Below the pieces are notes generated by a model, which saw only the letters and a program-made list of their open reading frames with translations, searched no databases and was not told the origin of the DNA. This document shows positions 37,673 to 48,500 of a stretch of 64,000 nucleotides of DNA, piece after piece; the first letter of the stretch is position 1, and each line of letters opens with the position of its first letter. Made by a program: the position numbers and the translations under genes. The DNA is from Spirodela intermedia (taxonomy: Eukaryota > Streptophyta > Magnoliopsida > Alismatales > Araceae), in assembly GCA_902729315.2 (NCBI GenBank), contig LR746276.1, positions 3,950,169-4,014,168 of the forward strand, read 5' to 3'.

Positions 37673-38139
37673 GGATGGCAGTAGCTTCATGCTCTCCACT
37701 TGGGTTGACTTTCCTTTGTCTGACATTAAGTCCTCTTAGTCATTTCACCATGAGTCAAATGATTTCATAATTGTAAACCATGTGACCTTCACTAATATAT
37801 GTTTGGATACTCGCATATTGGTTACTTACAAAATTTCTAAATATAGGTGATTAATTAAGCATTTAAAATTTTATTATGAAAATTTTCAATCTCTTTATGC
37901 TGAAAATCATTCCGTATCTAACCCTTCGAATATTCACATTAAAACTTACTCATTATTTAATTTTGAATTGAAATATGTGGTAGTGTATGATTTGGCGTTG
38001 AATGCCATCGACATTAAAGCAAAGAAAAAGGGTTTTGGTGGTGCTTTTTACTGTGCTAAGTATGTCTGGTAGTGCGCGTTAGTATGTTAAGGTTTAGGGA
38101 AATGGCGCGCATACTGGTGAATAAATGTGGAGTTTATCG
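37019..38139. other. PTOX 3' UTR and intergenic DNA with a GAT microsatellite
   Basis: The first 250-300 bases are probably PTOX 3' UTR; AATAAA-like signals occur near 37265 (GAATAAAAC). A trinucleotide run of GAT, about 15 units, lies at 37627-37673. The rest is AT-rich with no gene seen, up to the edge of the CDC20 inverted repeat at 38140. Confidence 0.55.
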
Positions 38140-38211
38140 TAGTTAAGCTCGCTTAATTGATGAGCCAAGAACCCCTGCCTAAAGAGAGAGAGAGGCGGGC
38201 AGTTATGAAGA

Positions 38212-38227
38212 TGACCGTTGGCGGGAA
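38212..38227 (+). promoter_or_regulatory. Overlapping MSA-like and E2F-like sites of CDC20 copy A
   Basis: TGACCGTTGG (38212-38221) is the reverse complement of CCAACGGTCA, which fits the core of the M-phase-specific activator element bound by three-repeat MYB proteins. TTGGCGGGAA (38218-38227) overlaps it and fits the E2F consensus. Both lie about 40-50 bases upstream of the TATA box, as suits a gene expressed in G2/M. Confidence 0.6.
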
Positions 38228-38259
38228 GTACGCCTTGGCGCGCCTTTGAAACCTGGCCG

Positions 38260-38268
38260 TATATATTG
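38260..38268 (+). promoter_or_regulatory. Probable TATA box of CDC20 copy A
   Basis: TATATATTG follows the cell-cycle sites and precedes a long CT-rich leader with a CT microsatellite at 38343-38371. The start codon is 670 bases downstream, so the leader is long or contains an intron. Confidence 0.5.
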
Positions 38269-38336
38269 CCCATTCCGTCCCGTTATCTCTCTCATTCTCT
38301 CCCGCTCTTTCTCTCTCTACCGCTCTCCCGTTCTCT

Positions 38337-38370
<34 letters not shown>

Positions 38371-38447
38371 GGTGACTCCTTCTTGGTTCTGCGATCTCTC
38401 GCGGTTGATTCCTGCCGGAGATCGCTGGATTGGCCTGCGAATCTGTT

Positions 38448-38930
38448 GCGTCTGCGGCCGTCTTTCCTCTCGGTGACGGTCTTTGAGCGGGGGGAATTCC
38501 CTTATACCCTGCATCTTATTTCTTGCATCTCACGTCTCGTTGTTCAGAAGATTTGCTTCTGCGGCTCGTGTTCGTTCTTGGTTGTTTTCATGAGGATTGT
38601 TCTCCTCGACGGAAAATTACTATTTTCTTGTTTTTCTTGATTTTTCCACATCCTCTGTCAATAGATCTCCAGGTCTGCTGGCGTGTTCTTCCTGGTTTCT
38701 CGTTCTTCTATAGCTCGCGTCTGCGGGTGGTTTTCTTTCCCGGCTATCGTGACGATCTCTTTGCGCAGAGATTTCTCTCTTCCTCTGTTTTCTTACTTGC
38801 CTCCCACCTCTCGTTGGTCTGCCGGTCTGCCGCGTCTGCGGCTGGTTTTCCTCTTGCCTTGTGGTTGCGACTATCTTTCTGTGCAGGAATTTGTCCTTTT
38901 CTCTGCTGATTTCGCAGATCCTGGGACGCG
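38448..38930. repeat. Diverged tandem modules in the CDC20 leader
   Basis: The phrase GCG(T)TCTGCGG followed by a T/C-rich stretch recurs at 38448, 38555, 38717 and 38832. The last two modules (period 115) also share a downstream phrase, TCTTTGCGCAGAG compared with CTTTCTGTGCAGGA. The same array is in the other arm, but there a segment of about 28 bases is missing from the last module. Confidence 0.55.
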
Positions 38931-38933
38931 GCG

Positions 38934-40693
38934 ATGATGGCTTCCTGGGGATTGAAGAGCTGCAGCGAAGACGAATCATCTTCGATAAGCCGCAGCTCCA
39001 TTCAGGAGGCCCGTCAGTCAAGACTCATCTCGAGGCAGCATGGCGTTTCCAAGCACAGCGTAAGCCCTCGACGGATTGACCCAGTTCTTTATTCTAAACC
39101 ATTTAGGGTTTCGATTTAGATTTCTGGTGCCACCAGATTCATGATTTCTGCAGATTACGTTTCCTTCGTATTCCTAATTGCGTAGTTAGTCGTTCTCTGA
39201 ACGTCATCATCTCGGCGATTCAGGGCGATCGATTTATCCCCAACAGATCAGCAATGGACTTCGACATGGCCTTCTACCTGCTGACACAAACCAGGAAAGA
39301 GAAGGAGAAAGCCGCCGCCCTGGCCTCCCATCCGGGGCAGACCTACGGGAAACTCCTGGCCGAGAGGTTGCTCCCGAATAGAAATCGGATTCTGGCCTTC
39401 CAGGCGCGGCCTCCTGCTTCCTCCTCCACGGCCGAAGAGGTCTCCTTCGATCACCAGCCCAAGTCCACGAAACAGACGAGAGAAATTTCCCGGTCGGCAG
39501 ATCGGATCCTGGACGCCCCGGACATGACCGACGACTACTATCTTAACGTGCTGGACTGGGGGAGCAGGAACATCCTGTCTATCGCCCTCGGCAGCGCCGT
39601 CTACCTGTGGAACGGCACCGACGGTTCCACGTGGGAGCTGACGAGGGCGGAGGACGACCTCGGAGCCGCAGCGAGCGTCTCCTGGGCTCCAGATGGCCGG
39701 TACCTTGCACTGGGTCTGAACGGCTCCGACGTCCAGCTGTGGGATACCGACTCCCAGCGACTGGTAAGTGGCCAGACCTCCTTCCCTCCCTGCCTAGAGG
39801 ATTTCAGGGTTTCCTTTTCTGACGAGAATCGTCCTCTGTGTTTATCCGCCGCTGCAGCTGAGGACTCTGAGAGGTGTACACCGTTCTCGAGTCGGATCGC
39901 TCTCATGGAGCAATCACATTCTGACGACGGGAGGGAAGGATGGCAAGGTGGTGAACAACGACGTGAGAATCAGGTCTCACGTCGTCCACTCATACAGAGG
40001 CCACAGAGGAGAAGTCTGCGGGTTAAGGTGGTCTGGTTCCGGCCGGCGTCTGGCCAGCGGCGGCGACGACAACCTAGTCCACATCTGGGACCTGCGCAGG
40101 GCATCGACGGCCACTGCTCCGCGGACCTCCCAAGGTCCCTGGATCCACAGGTTCGACAAGCATGCCTCCGCCGTGAAGGCCCTCGCATGGTGCCCCTTCC
40201 AGAGCAACCTGCTGGCCTCCGGCGGCGGCGGCAACGACCGGTGTATCAAGCTCTGGAACACCGAGAACGGCACTTGCCTCGACTCGGTGGACACGGGGTC
40301 GCAGGTCTGCTCCCTGCTGTGGAGCAAGAAGGAGAAGGAGCTGCTAAGCTCCCATGGGTTCGGTCAGAACCAGCTGACTTTGTGGAAGTACCCCTCTTTT
40401 AGGAAGATTATCGACCTCACCGGCCACAGTTCCCGAGTCCTGAGCACGGCCGTGGTATGGACCAAAATCCCCCCAGATCCTGTCCGTTTATTCCCAGCTG
40501 TCGTCTATAATGCTGGTATGACGGCGAGATATCGGCTTCGCAGAGCCCGGACGGGTGCACGGTGGCGTCGGTGTCGGGTGACGAGACGCTGAGGTTCTGG
40601 AACGTCTTTGGATCGCCGGAGACGACGAAGAGGTCGCCTCCGAAGCCCCCTCCGGACCTAGAGCCATTCTCCAGCTTCAGCCGCATCAGGTAA
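38934..40693 (+). CDS. CDC20: CDC20, WD40 activator of the anaphase-promoting complex (copy A)
   Basis: Recruits substrates such as cyclin B and securin to the APC/C in mitosis and is the target of the MAD2 checkpoint. Exons: 38934-39059, 39224-39763, 39858-40454, 40544-40693, giving 470 residues, a normal length. Landmarks: C-box DRFIPNR (44-50) followed by SAMDFDMA, an ILAF motif (about 98-101) like the checkpoint-binding KILVF region, [19 protein letters not shown] (138-156), seven WD40 repeats, and the C-terminal Ile-Arg tail (SRIR) that docks on the APC/C. Two ATGs open exon 1 (38934 and 38937). Exon 1 is needed: starting at the ATG at 39254 would remove the C-box. Introns are short (164, 94 and 89 bases). 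Copy B lies in the opposite orientation at 46055-47814. Confidence 0.94.
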
Positions 40694-40939
40694 TGTACAG
40701 GGGACAAGAAGGGTGGGCAGACGGGGCGGGGAAGAGCCCGGTTCTCCCCTTCTAGCCCGCCGCCCGCCCGAGTTTTCTTCTTCTTTCTCTTGTATGCACG
40801 ATGATGGATTTCTCTGACATTTTTCTCGAATCGTTTTCCGCTTCTGCGGTCGTCGATCCGTCGGATATTTACTCCGAGTTTTCTTCGATCGGCCGAGTTT
40901 TCTTGAGTTGCTTTCCTTTCCTGGTCATAGATGCAGCTG

Positions 40940-41228
40940 CTGGTTTTCTTCTTCTTCCTCCTCGTCGGCGGAGGAACATGTCTGCATATTTTCTCTGTTT
41001 GGTTTAATGCGTATCGCCGGCGGTCTTCCGTTGTCACCAGAAGTTGGGTGCCCCGAAGAATTCTAGGTAGTTGATGATAGGAGCCGGAATCTTCATCGAC
41101 CAAAGTCTGACGGCAGGAGCATGATGATGCACGGCGGCGTGGACACCGGCGATGACGATGTACAGGCTCCGACGCCGACAACGCCGACGGCGTCCACCAT
41201 GGACCGGAACCTTCCTGTCTTCAAGGTC

Positions 41229-41267
<39 letters not shown>

Positions 41268-41290
41268 CTCTTCGCCTGTTCATGCTTCTC
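40940..41290 (+). other. GC-rich flank of copy A with a possible orphan first exon
   Basis: Beyond the arm edge the sequence stays GC-rich to about 41290, then becomes AT-rich. A frame opening ATGATGATGCACGG (41121) runs through Thr/Pro-rich codons to MDRNLPVFK, with a GT dinucleotide directly after it (41227) and a CT microsatellite at 41231-41262. It could be the first exon of a gene cut off by the AT-rich segment, or chance. No downstream exon was found. Confidence 0.25.
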
Positions 41291-44200
41291 TGCTCAGCCT
41301 CGGCGCCAACGGTGATCAGCAGTTCCGGCTGATTGCTTCGCTTCGCACAGTGGGAGAAAAGCAGGAGGAAAATATGTGGAACAATTGGACTGTAGAGCTC
41401 AGCCTGGAGCGATTTTCTTCAGATAATAAAAAAAGTACTAATAAACATTTTCTTACGACTTTGGATGAGACGAGTGATTTGGCGTGCTTGGGAAATTTTG
41501 GAATAAATTTAATGATAAGAAATAAAAACATGGTAGTGGAATAATGATTTAGACCGGATTATATTGGGTTAAATTCTCCATTGAGAAATAACGATGAAAA
41601 CCTAAAGTATTGATAAAAAAAATTATTCTTTTCATTTGACCTCTAAGTTAAAGAAAACGTTTCCTACCAAGTTCCTTAGAAAGAGAGTTATATACATTCT
41701 ATATTTGGCGAGAAACCATGAAAAGCATCTCCTAGTTTTTCCTTATAAGCACCCAATCTTTACCTTAAATTCTTGAATTAAATGAAAATGGTCTTATAGA
41801 TATTGAAATATGGTTCAACTGGGGCTTGAGGGTAATAAAATTCAAAAGGAAGGTAACCAAGAAAATCTCGAATTGTTTTAGATATTACAGATTAAAAATG
41901 ATATTTTCTCAGTTTATTTAAGCTAAAAATCAGGAGTTGATTCTATAGAGGAAACTACCTTCATAAAACCATTTAGTTTGTTATTGAATATGCATAAACC
42001 TTTTTTTAAAAAATCCTATAAATGAAACATAAGGGGAATCAATTTTAAAGAAATAAAACTTAATTAAAAAATAGTTATATCTTGATAATTTTTTAAATGA
42101 TTATTTTCGAAAAACTTTATTTAAAATAAAATTGTTACACCAAATTCAGAGAAAGGAAAATTAACCCAAGGAGACATTATATCCATTAAAATAAGTTTAC
42201 GAGTCTATTAAGAGTCATGATACTTTTTTAAAGAGCCTTATTGATTCAATTAAGGTAGCATGAGAAACCAAAAGAGAGGTGGGCATGATTTTATATCCTG
42301 CATTTTTGGCTTCCTGATAGTTATTTTTTTACTATAGTTACAAATCTTGCCATGTGTTGTCATATTCTTTTCTAAACTTAAGCTTAATGAATTGTCTGAC
42401 TAACATTGTAAACTTCATCACAAATTGAAATATTTTATTCTTTTGTGGTGATGATTTCATTTTGAATCTATTTCAAATATATTTCTAATGTGTACATAGG
42501 TCTATAGTTGTGATAGATATTTATAACAAAAAACTCTATTACGTAAAGGTCTATATGATCCACTTTATCACTGAGTATTTCGTTAGTTTATGACATATCT
42601 TTATCTAGAATGATTTTAGAACATCAGTCAATAAAATACTATCATTTTGAGATTATCATTTTACCATTTTATCTATTTTTTTCATCTTCAAAATCATGTG
42701 TCTATCTCTCATTCTTATGTGTCTATTATGTGTCTAGAATGATATTTCATCTTGTCACCAAGTTTCCATTTCTCTCCATCACTCTCTCTCCCCCCCTCCA
42801 ACACCTCAGTCCCTTAATTTCTCCGTGTCCTATTGCAAAGTGGATGAGATGGGTTAACTAGCTTTTTTGGGAAAATGTTGCAATAAATGGAATGATGAGA
42901 AATAACAAAGATTGTTTTGGAACAACGATTTTGACTGATTATATTGTGTTAAATTTTCCATTGAGAAATGGCCACGAGAACCTTGAGTATTTTATAGTAA
43001 TTGTTTTGCGTTTTTCTTCTAACCTCTGAACTAAACAAAAAGGTTTCCTTCTAATTTCTGGCAAATAGAGGCGTATCAAATAAGAATGAATTGATGAGAA
43101 ACCATGAAAAGTTCATTCGGATTTTTCATCTATTCATATCTAATCTTCACTTTAAATGCTTGAATTAAATAGAAATGGCATTCTAGATACTGGAAGGTGT
43201 CGCAAAGGGGCTTGTGGGCAATAAATTTAAAAACGAAATAGTTGAGAACATGTCGAGCAGTTTTAGATATTTTTGATGAAAAATGATTTTTTATCTATTT
43301 AACTAATCTTAGCAGCAAAAGTAGATCTTAACAAATAAAGCCAATTTTATGAAAAATGTAATTTTTAATTTCATACTCTTATTTTTTTATTTTAAACTCT
43401 AATAAATTAAATGAGGGGTGAAATTTTCAACTTTACCTAAATAAAATATAAGGGGAATAATGTTTAAAGAAATAAATTTTAATTCAAAAAATTATTACGT
43501 TATTAATGATTATACGTATTTTTAACTGAATATATTGTTAAAATTTTAAAGAAAGATGTTATATTAAATTTATAGAAAAGGAAAATTAACTCAAAGGGTC
43601 CTTATTGTGGTCCTAATCATTTTGTTTATGGGATGAAAACATCATATGTATAAGCCTACCTAAATTTTGTTTATGGGATTAAAAAGCCATATGGTTGATC
43701 ATTAACTCACCTATCACGTGGGTGGCCTGGGTTTGATCCCTATGTCCTCCATAGGTTTGACCCAACAGGACACAAAGGGAACATAGTGGAAATGCCCAGA
43801 AAACCTCAAAAAGTTCAAAAACAACATGAATCAATAAAAAACATATGACAATAAGAGAAATCCAAAAAATGGATAACTAAGTAAGATTTGATCTAGAATT
43901 TGAAACGAATCTCTTTTACTTATTAATTGAATGATTATATATACCAAAAATACAATTTTTGACAAGACTTGGAGTAAGAAATAGAAGTCAAAGATTGAAG
44001 ATGGAAAATAAAAAAATAATTAAATCCAAAAGAAAATGAGAGACTTTTGAATTTGAATAAGAGAAAGGAGGCCCCTCACTTGAACTAAGGGATCTCATGA
44101 AGGGTTAGTTGGAGTGCAAGAGGCTAGAAGGTAGGAAACAAGCCTGGCGAGCAAGGGAAGGAGAAAGATATAGGGAACAATTTGGCTACAAATCAATGGT

Positions 44201-45808
44201 CTTTTTTGTATTTTTAATTTTTATTATTATCTTATTTTATATTTGTTCTATTCTTTGGGTGACATACATTGATCACAGAGGCTCTTACTTTGGTTTTGTT
44301 CTTCTCATTTTCTTGGGTGACATACAAAGAAAGTAGAGAGCTTTAATAATTGTTCTTAGTCTTCATCATTTCGAATTTAGTTAAAATTCTGGTTTTAATT
44401 ACTTATAGTTTCTTTTTTCGTCATTGGGTGACGGACAAGGAAAGGAATTATTCAAAGTTATAAGGTTTAATCTAGATTTGATATTTTAATTAAAAAAAAT
44501 CTTAGTTCTATAGGACTTTGCTGTGTGATGAAAAGTAGAGTGTAATTTTAGTTTTAAAAGTGTTTATGACCATGAATTTACTTATTTTAATTTATCCTTG
44601 ATTGAAAACCAAGGATATTTCCTAAGCTTATTTACTTTCACTTTACTTTACATCTTATTTTTAATTATTTCAAAACATTCTTCCCATATTAGAAGTTATT
44701 TTATTGATAACCACCTTTCTCATTTTTTCACATCATAATCTATAATCTATTTTCCATTATTTTTGATTTAATCATCTCATCATTAAACCCTTTTTCTTAT
44801 TATCTAGAGCTGACAAGAGAGTTAAATATCTGAAATTAATTGATAAAGAAGGCTAGTAACTAATGAAGATAAACTTTTATCATTTATCTCATCCTATTCA
44901 TTTCATTATTTTGTTTTGAATTAATCTTTGTGTTAGAAAAATTAGAAATCCACGGTTGGTTATTTCGAGAGATGTGAACAAGTTCAAAGCTGGCATAGAA
45001 GATCACGAGGATAAAGAGGGTTGACACAAGAGGGCCACCTCTTGTAGAACCGAAGAGCCACAGCTGCACCATTAAAGAGACTTGTAAAACTAGCATCAGA
45101 TAAGCATGCTTTAATCATCATTATGGGTGATAATTAAAGAAAAATATTTCTCATAAAATATCATTATATGCGTGATATCCCAGGATCCAACAAAGAGATC
45201 TCGAAGAGAAGAAGAAAATTAAATCGCATGCATGCCATGCATGCTATGCTAGACCATGATGTGGCTGGTGAATCACAATCTCTTGTGGCATGCAAGTGCA
45301 CGATTGAAAGCCTGGGAGGATGCAAAAATCTCAACTATGGTTGGGTGCAAGAACTAATTGGCACGTATTGAAGATGATTGATCCCATCTAAGGTAAGATC
45401 GCCAATGGAAATCTTGATGGTAGTGAGTGACATTGTCTTGGATCATTTCGCAGCTTAAGATAAAGGGATTTTATTGATTCCATGAACATCAGCTATATTT
45501 CTCTCAACTAAAATTTTTAAAACCAATAGAAACCTAGTTATTCTGTGATTCTGATCACTAGTGATTTTGTCCTTAAGAGATCATTGACGAAGGAGCAGCA
45601 AAAAACTATAATAAATTTGAGAATAATAGATACAATAAATTCGTGATATTATGATCTATCCACTTTACATTCTTTCTTATTGTATCAAGTCAATCATGAC
45701 AATCCAATGTGTCAACCCAACTCAGCTTGTATTAACCCATTCGCTACAAAACTTGAAGAAAATGTTAAAAAAATAAAAATTAAAAAAACAATTTAAAACC
45801 AATTCACC
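41290..45808. other. AT-rich spacer between the CDC20 arms
   Basis: About 4.5 kb of AT-rich DNA with no recognisable gene. It includes a diverged direct repeat: about 41487-42175 matches about 42868-43620 in order (for example GAGAAACCATGAAAAG, CTTGAATTAAAT, GAAAATTAAC in each). Frames of 67-90 codons in it resemble nothing known. A sequence at about 43728 (TGGGTTTGATCCC) resembles a tRNA B box, but I found no matching tRNA fold. Confidence 0.55.
41487..43620. repeat. Diverged direct duplication of about 700 bp inside the spacer
   Basis: Unit 1 is about 41487-42175 and unit 2 about 42868-43620. Shared landmarks in the same order: TGGGAAA near the start, GATTATATTG(G/T)GTTAAATT, CCATTGAGAAAT, GAGAAACCATGAAAAG, CTTGAATTAAAT, GGGGCTTG, TTTTAGATATT, and GAAAATTAAC near the end. 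The copies are clearly diverged with small indels, so the duplication is older than the CDC20 one. It may be an unclassified transposon remnant. Confidence 0.65.
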
Positions 45809-46054
45809 CAGCTGCATCTATGACCAGGAAAGGAAAGCAACTCAAGAAAACTCGGCCGATCGAAGAAAACTCGGAGTAAATATCCGACGGATCGACGACC
45901 GCAGAAGCGGAAAACGATTCGAGAAAAATGTCAGAGAAATCCATCATCGTGCATACAAGAGAAAGAAGAAGAAAACTCGGGCGGGCGGCGGGCTAGAAGG
46001 GGAGAACCGGGCTCTTCCCGGCCCCGTCTGCCCACCCTTCTTGTCCCCTGTACA

Positions 46055-47814
46055 TTACCTGATGCGGCTGAAGCTGGAGAATGGCTCTAGGTCCGGAGGG
46101 GGCTTCGGAGGCGACCTCTTCGTCGTCTCCGGCGATCCAAAGACGTTCCAGAACCTCAGCGTCTCGTCACCCGACACCGACGCCACCGTGCACCCGTCCG
46201 GGCTCTGCGAAGCCGATATCTCGCCGTCATACCAGCATTATAGACGACAGCTGGGAATAAACGGACAGGATCTGGGGGGATTTTGGTCCATACCACGGCC
46301 GTGCTCAGGACTCGGGAACTGTGGCCGGTGAGGTCGATAATCTTCCTAAAAGAGGGGTACTTCCACAAAGTCAGCTGGTTCTGACCGAACCCATGGGAGC
46401 TTAGCAGCTCCTTCTCCTTCTTGCTCCACAGCAGGGAGCAGACCTGCGACCCCGTGTCCACCGAGTCGAGGCAAGTGCCGTTCTCGGTGTTCCAGAGCTT
46501 GATACACCGGTCGTTGCCGCCGCCGCCGGAGGCCAGCAGGTTGCTCTGGAAGGGGCACCATGCGAGGGCCTTCACGGCGGAGGCATGCTTGTCGAACCTG
46601 TGGATCCAGGGACCTTGGGAGGTCCGCGGAGCAGTGGCCGTCGATGCCCTGCGCAGGTCCCAGATGTGGACTAGGTTGTCGTCGCCGCCGCTGGCCAGAC
46701 GCCGGCCGGAACCAGACCACCTTAACCCGCAGACTTCTCCTCTGTGGCCTCTGTATGAGTGGACGACGTGAGACCTGATTCTCACGTCGTTGTTCACCAC
46801 CTTGCCATCCTTCCCTCCCGTCGTCAGAATGTGATTGCTCCATGAGAGCGATCCGACTCGAGAACGGTGTACACCTCTCAGAGTCCTCAGCTGCAGCGGC
46901 GGATAAACACAGAGGACGATTCTCGTCAGAAAAGGAAACCCTGAAATCCTCTAGGCAGGGAGGGAAGGAGGTCTGGCCACTTACCAGTCGCTGGGAGTCG
47001 GTATCCCACAGCTGGACGTCGGAGCCGTTCAGACCCAGTGCAAGGTACCGGCCATCTGGAGCCCAGGAGACGCTCGCTGCGGCTCCGAGGTCGTCCTCCG
47101 CCCTCATCAGCTCCCACGTGGAACCGTCGGTGCCGTTCCACAGGTGGACGGTGCTGCCGAGGGCGATAGACAGGATGTTCCTGCTCCCCCAGTCCAGCAC
47201 GTTAAGATAGTAGTCGTCGGCCATTTCCGGGATTAACAGCATCCGATCTGCCGACCGGGAGATTTCTCTCGTCTGTTTCGTGGACTTGGGCTGGTGATCG
47301 AAGGAGACCTCTTCGGCCGTGGAGGAGGAAGCAGGGGGCCGCGCCTGGAAGGCCAGAATCCGATTTCTATTCGGGAGCAACCTCTCGGCCAGGAGTTTCC
47401 CGTAGGTCTGCCCCGGATGGGAGGCCAGGGCGGCGGCTTTCTCCTTCTCTTTCCTGGTTTGTGTCAGCAGGTAGAAGGCCATGTCGAAGTCCATTGCTGA
47501 TCTGTTGGGGATAAATCGATCGCCCTGAATCGCCGAGATGATGACGTTCAGAGAACGACTAACTACGCAATTAGGAATACGAAGGAAACGTAATCTGCAG
47601 AAATCATGAATCTGGTGGCACCAGAAATCTAAATCGAAACCCTAAATGGTTTAGAATAAAGAACTGGGTCAATCCGTCGAGGGCTTACGCTGTGCTTGGA
47701 AACGCCATGCTGCCTCGAGATGAGTCTTGACTGACGGGCCTCCTGAATGGAGCTGCGGCTTATCGAAGATGATTCGTCTTCGCTGCAGCTCTTCAATCCC
47801 CAGGAAGCCATCAT
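46055..47814 (-). CDS. CDC20: CDC20, WD40 activator of the anaphase-promoting complex (copy B)
   Basis: Exons on the minus strand: 47814-47689, 47524-46985, 46890-46294, 46204-46055. All splice sites, the frame, the C-box DRFIPNR, the WD40 repeats and the SRIR tail match copy A; length 470 residues. Amino-acid differences I could find are few and grouped: Ile137Met, Asp139Leu, Ala140Ile, Asp142Glu, Thr144Ala, then Ala167Thr, Tyr169His and Thr182Met. The first group replaces the LDAP motif, which I recall as widely conserved in CDC20/FZR proteins, so this copy may be altered in function although it is open. The genes converge, with stop codons 5.4 kb apart. Confidence 0.9.
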
Positions 47815-48442
47815 CGCCGCGTCCCAGGATCTGCGAAATCAGCAGAGAAAAGGACCACAAGGCAAGAGGAAAACCAGCCGCAGACGCGGCAGACCGGCAG
47901 GCCAACGAGAGGTGGGAGGCAAGTAAGAAAACAGAGGAAGAGAGAAATCTCTGCGCAAAGAGATCGTCACGATAGCCGGGAAAGAAAACCATCCGCAGAC
48001 GCGAGCTATAGAAGAACGAGAAACCAGGAAGAACACGCCAGCAGACCTGCAGATCTATCGACAGAGGAGATGTGGAAAAATCAAGAAAAACAGGAAAATA
48101 GACTTTCCCGTCGACGAGAATAATCCGCACAAAACCAACCAAGAAAGAAGACCAGTCGCAGAAGCAAATCTACGGACTAACGAGACGTGAGAAGCAAGAA
48201 CAAAGATGCACGGGATAAGGGACTTCCCCGCGCTCAAAGGCCGTCACCGAAACGAAAGACGGCCGCGGACGGAGCAGATTCGCAGGCCAATCCAGAGCGA
48301 CCTCCGGCAGGAATCAACCGCAAGAGATCGCAGCACCAAGAAGGAGTCACCAGAGGGAGAGAGAGAGCGAGCGAGCGAGAGCGAGGGAGCGGTAGACAGA
48401 GAAAGAGCGGGAGAGAATGAGAGAGATGACTGGACGGAATGG

Positions 48443-48451
48443 GGTATATAC
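48443..48451 (-). promoter_or_regulatory. Probable TATA box of CDC20 copy B
   Basis: The minus strand has a TATATAC-like box at the position of the copy A TATA box, with a few differences around it. Confidence 0.45.
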
Positions 48452-48484
48452 AGGGCCAAGATTCAAAGGCGCGCCAAGGCGTAC

Positions 48485-48500
48485 TTCCCGCCAACGGTCA
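48485..48500 (-). promoter_or_regulatory. MSA-like and E2F-like sites of CDC20 copy B
   Basis: TTCCCGCCAACGGTCA on the plus strand contains the same overlapping E2F-like (TTCCCGCCAA) and MSA-like (CCAACGGTCA) sites as copy A, unchanged, so copy B keeps its cell-cycle control sequence. Confidence 0.6.

Larger units (their letters stand above)
38140..40939 (+). repeat. Left arm of the CDC20 inverted repeat
   Basis: This 2.8-kb segment is repeated in reverse orientation at 45809-48574. Homology begins at TAGTTAAGCTCGCTT (38140) and stops after TAGATGCAGCTG (40939). It covers the promoter, leader, all four CDC20 exons and 246 bases past the stop. Outside these borders I see no similarity to the matching flank of the other arm. 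No target-site duplication or terminal repeat typical of a transposon is seen at the borders. Confidence 0.95.

Noticed and set aside
37627-37673. GAT trinucleotide run considered as part of a CRISPR-like array
   Set aside because: It is a simple microsatellite without spacers, in a plant nuclear genome.
39254-40402. 382-codon frame in CDC20 copy A (mirrored at 46346-47494) taken as a gene by itself
   Set aside because: It starts inside exon 2 after the C-box, reads through intron 2 and leaves the WD40 frame. The spliced four-exon model explains the sequence better.
40417-41181. 254-codon minus-strand frame over the CDC20 3' end
   Set aside because: It is antisense to exon 4 and its flank, has a low-complexity Arg/Lys-rich sequence and matches no family; a shadow of GC-rich DNA.
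43720-43745. tRNA B-box-like sequence (TGGGTTTGATCCC)
   Set aside because: No acceptor stem, anticodon arm or A box could be matched around it, so I call neither a tRNA nor a SINE.
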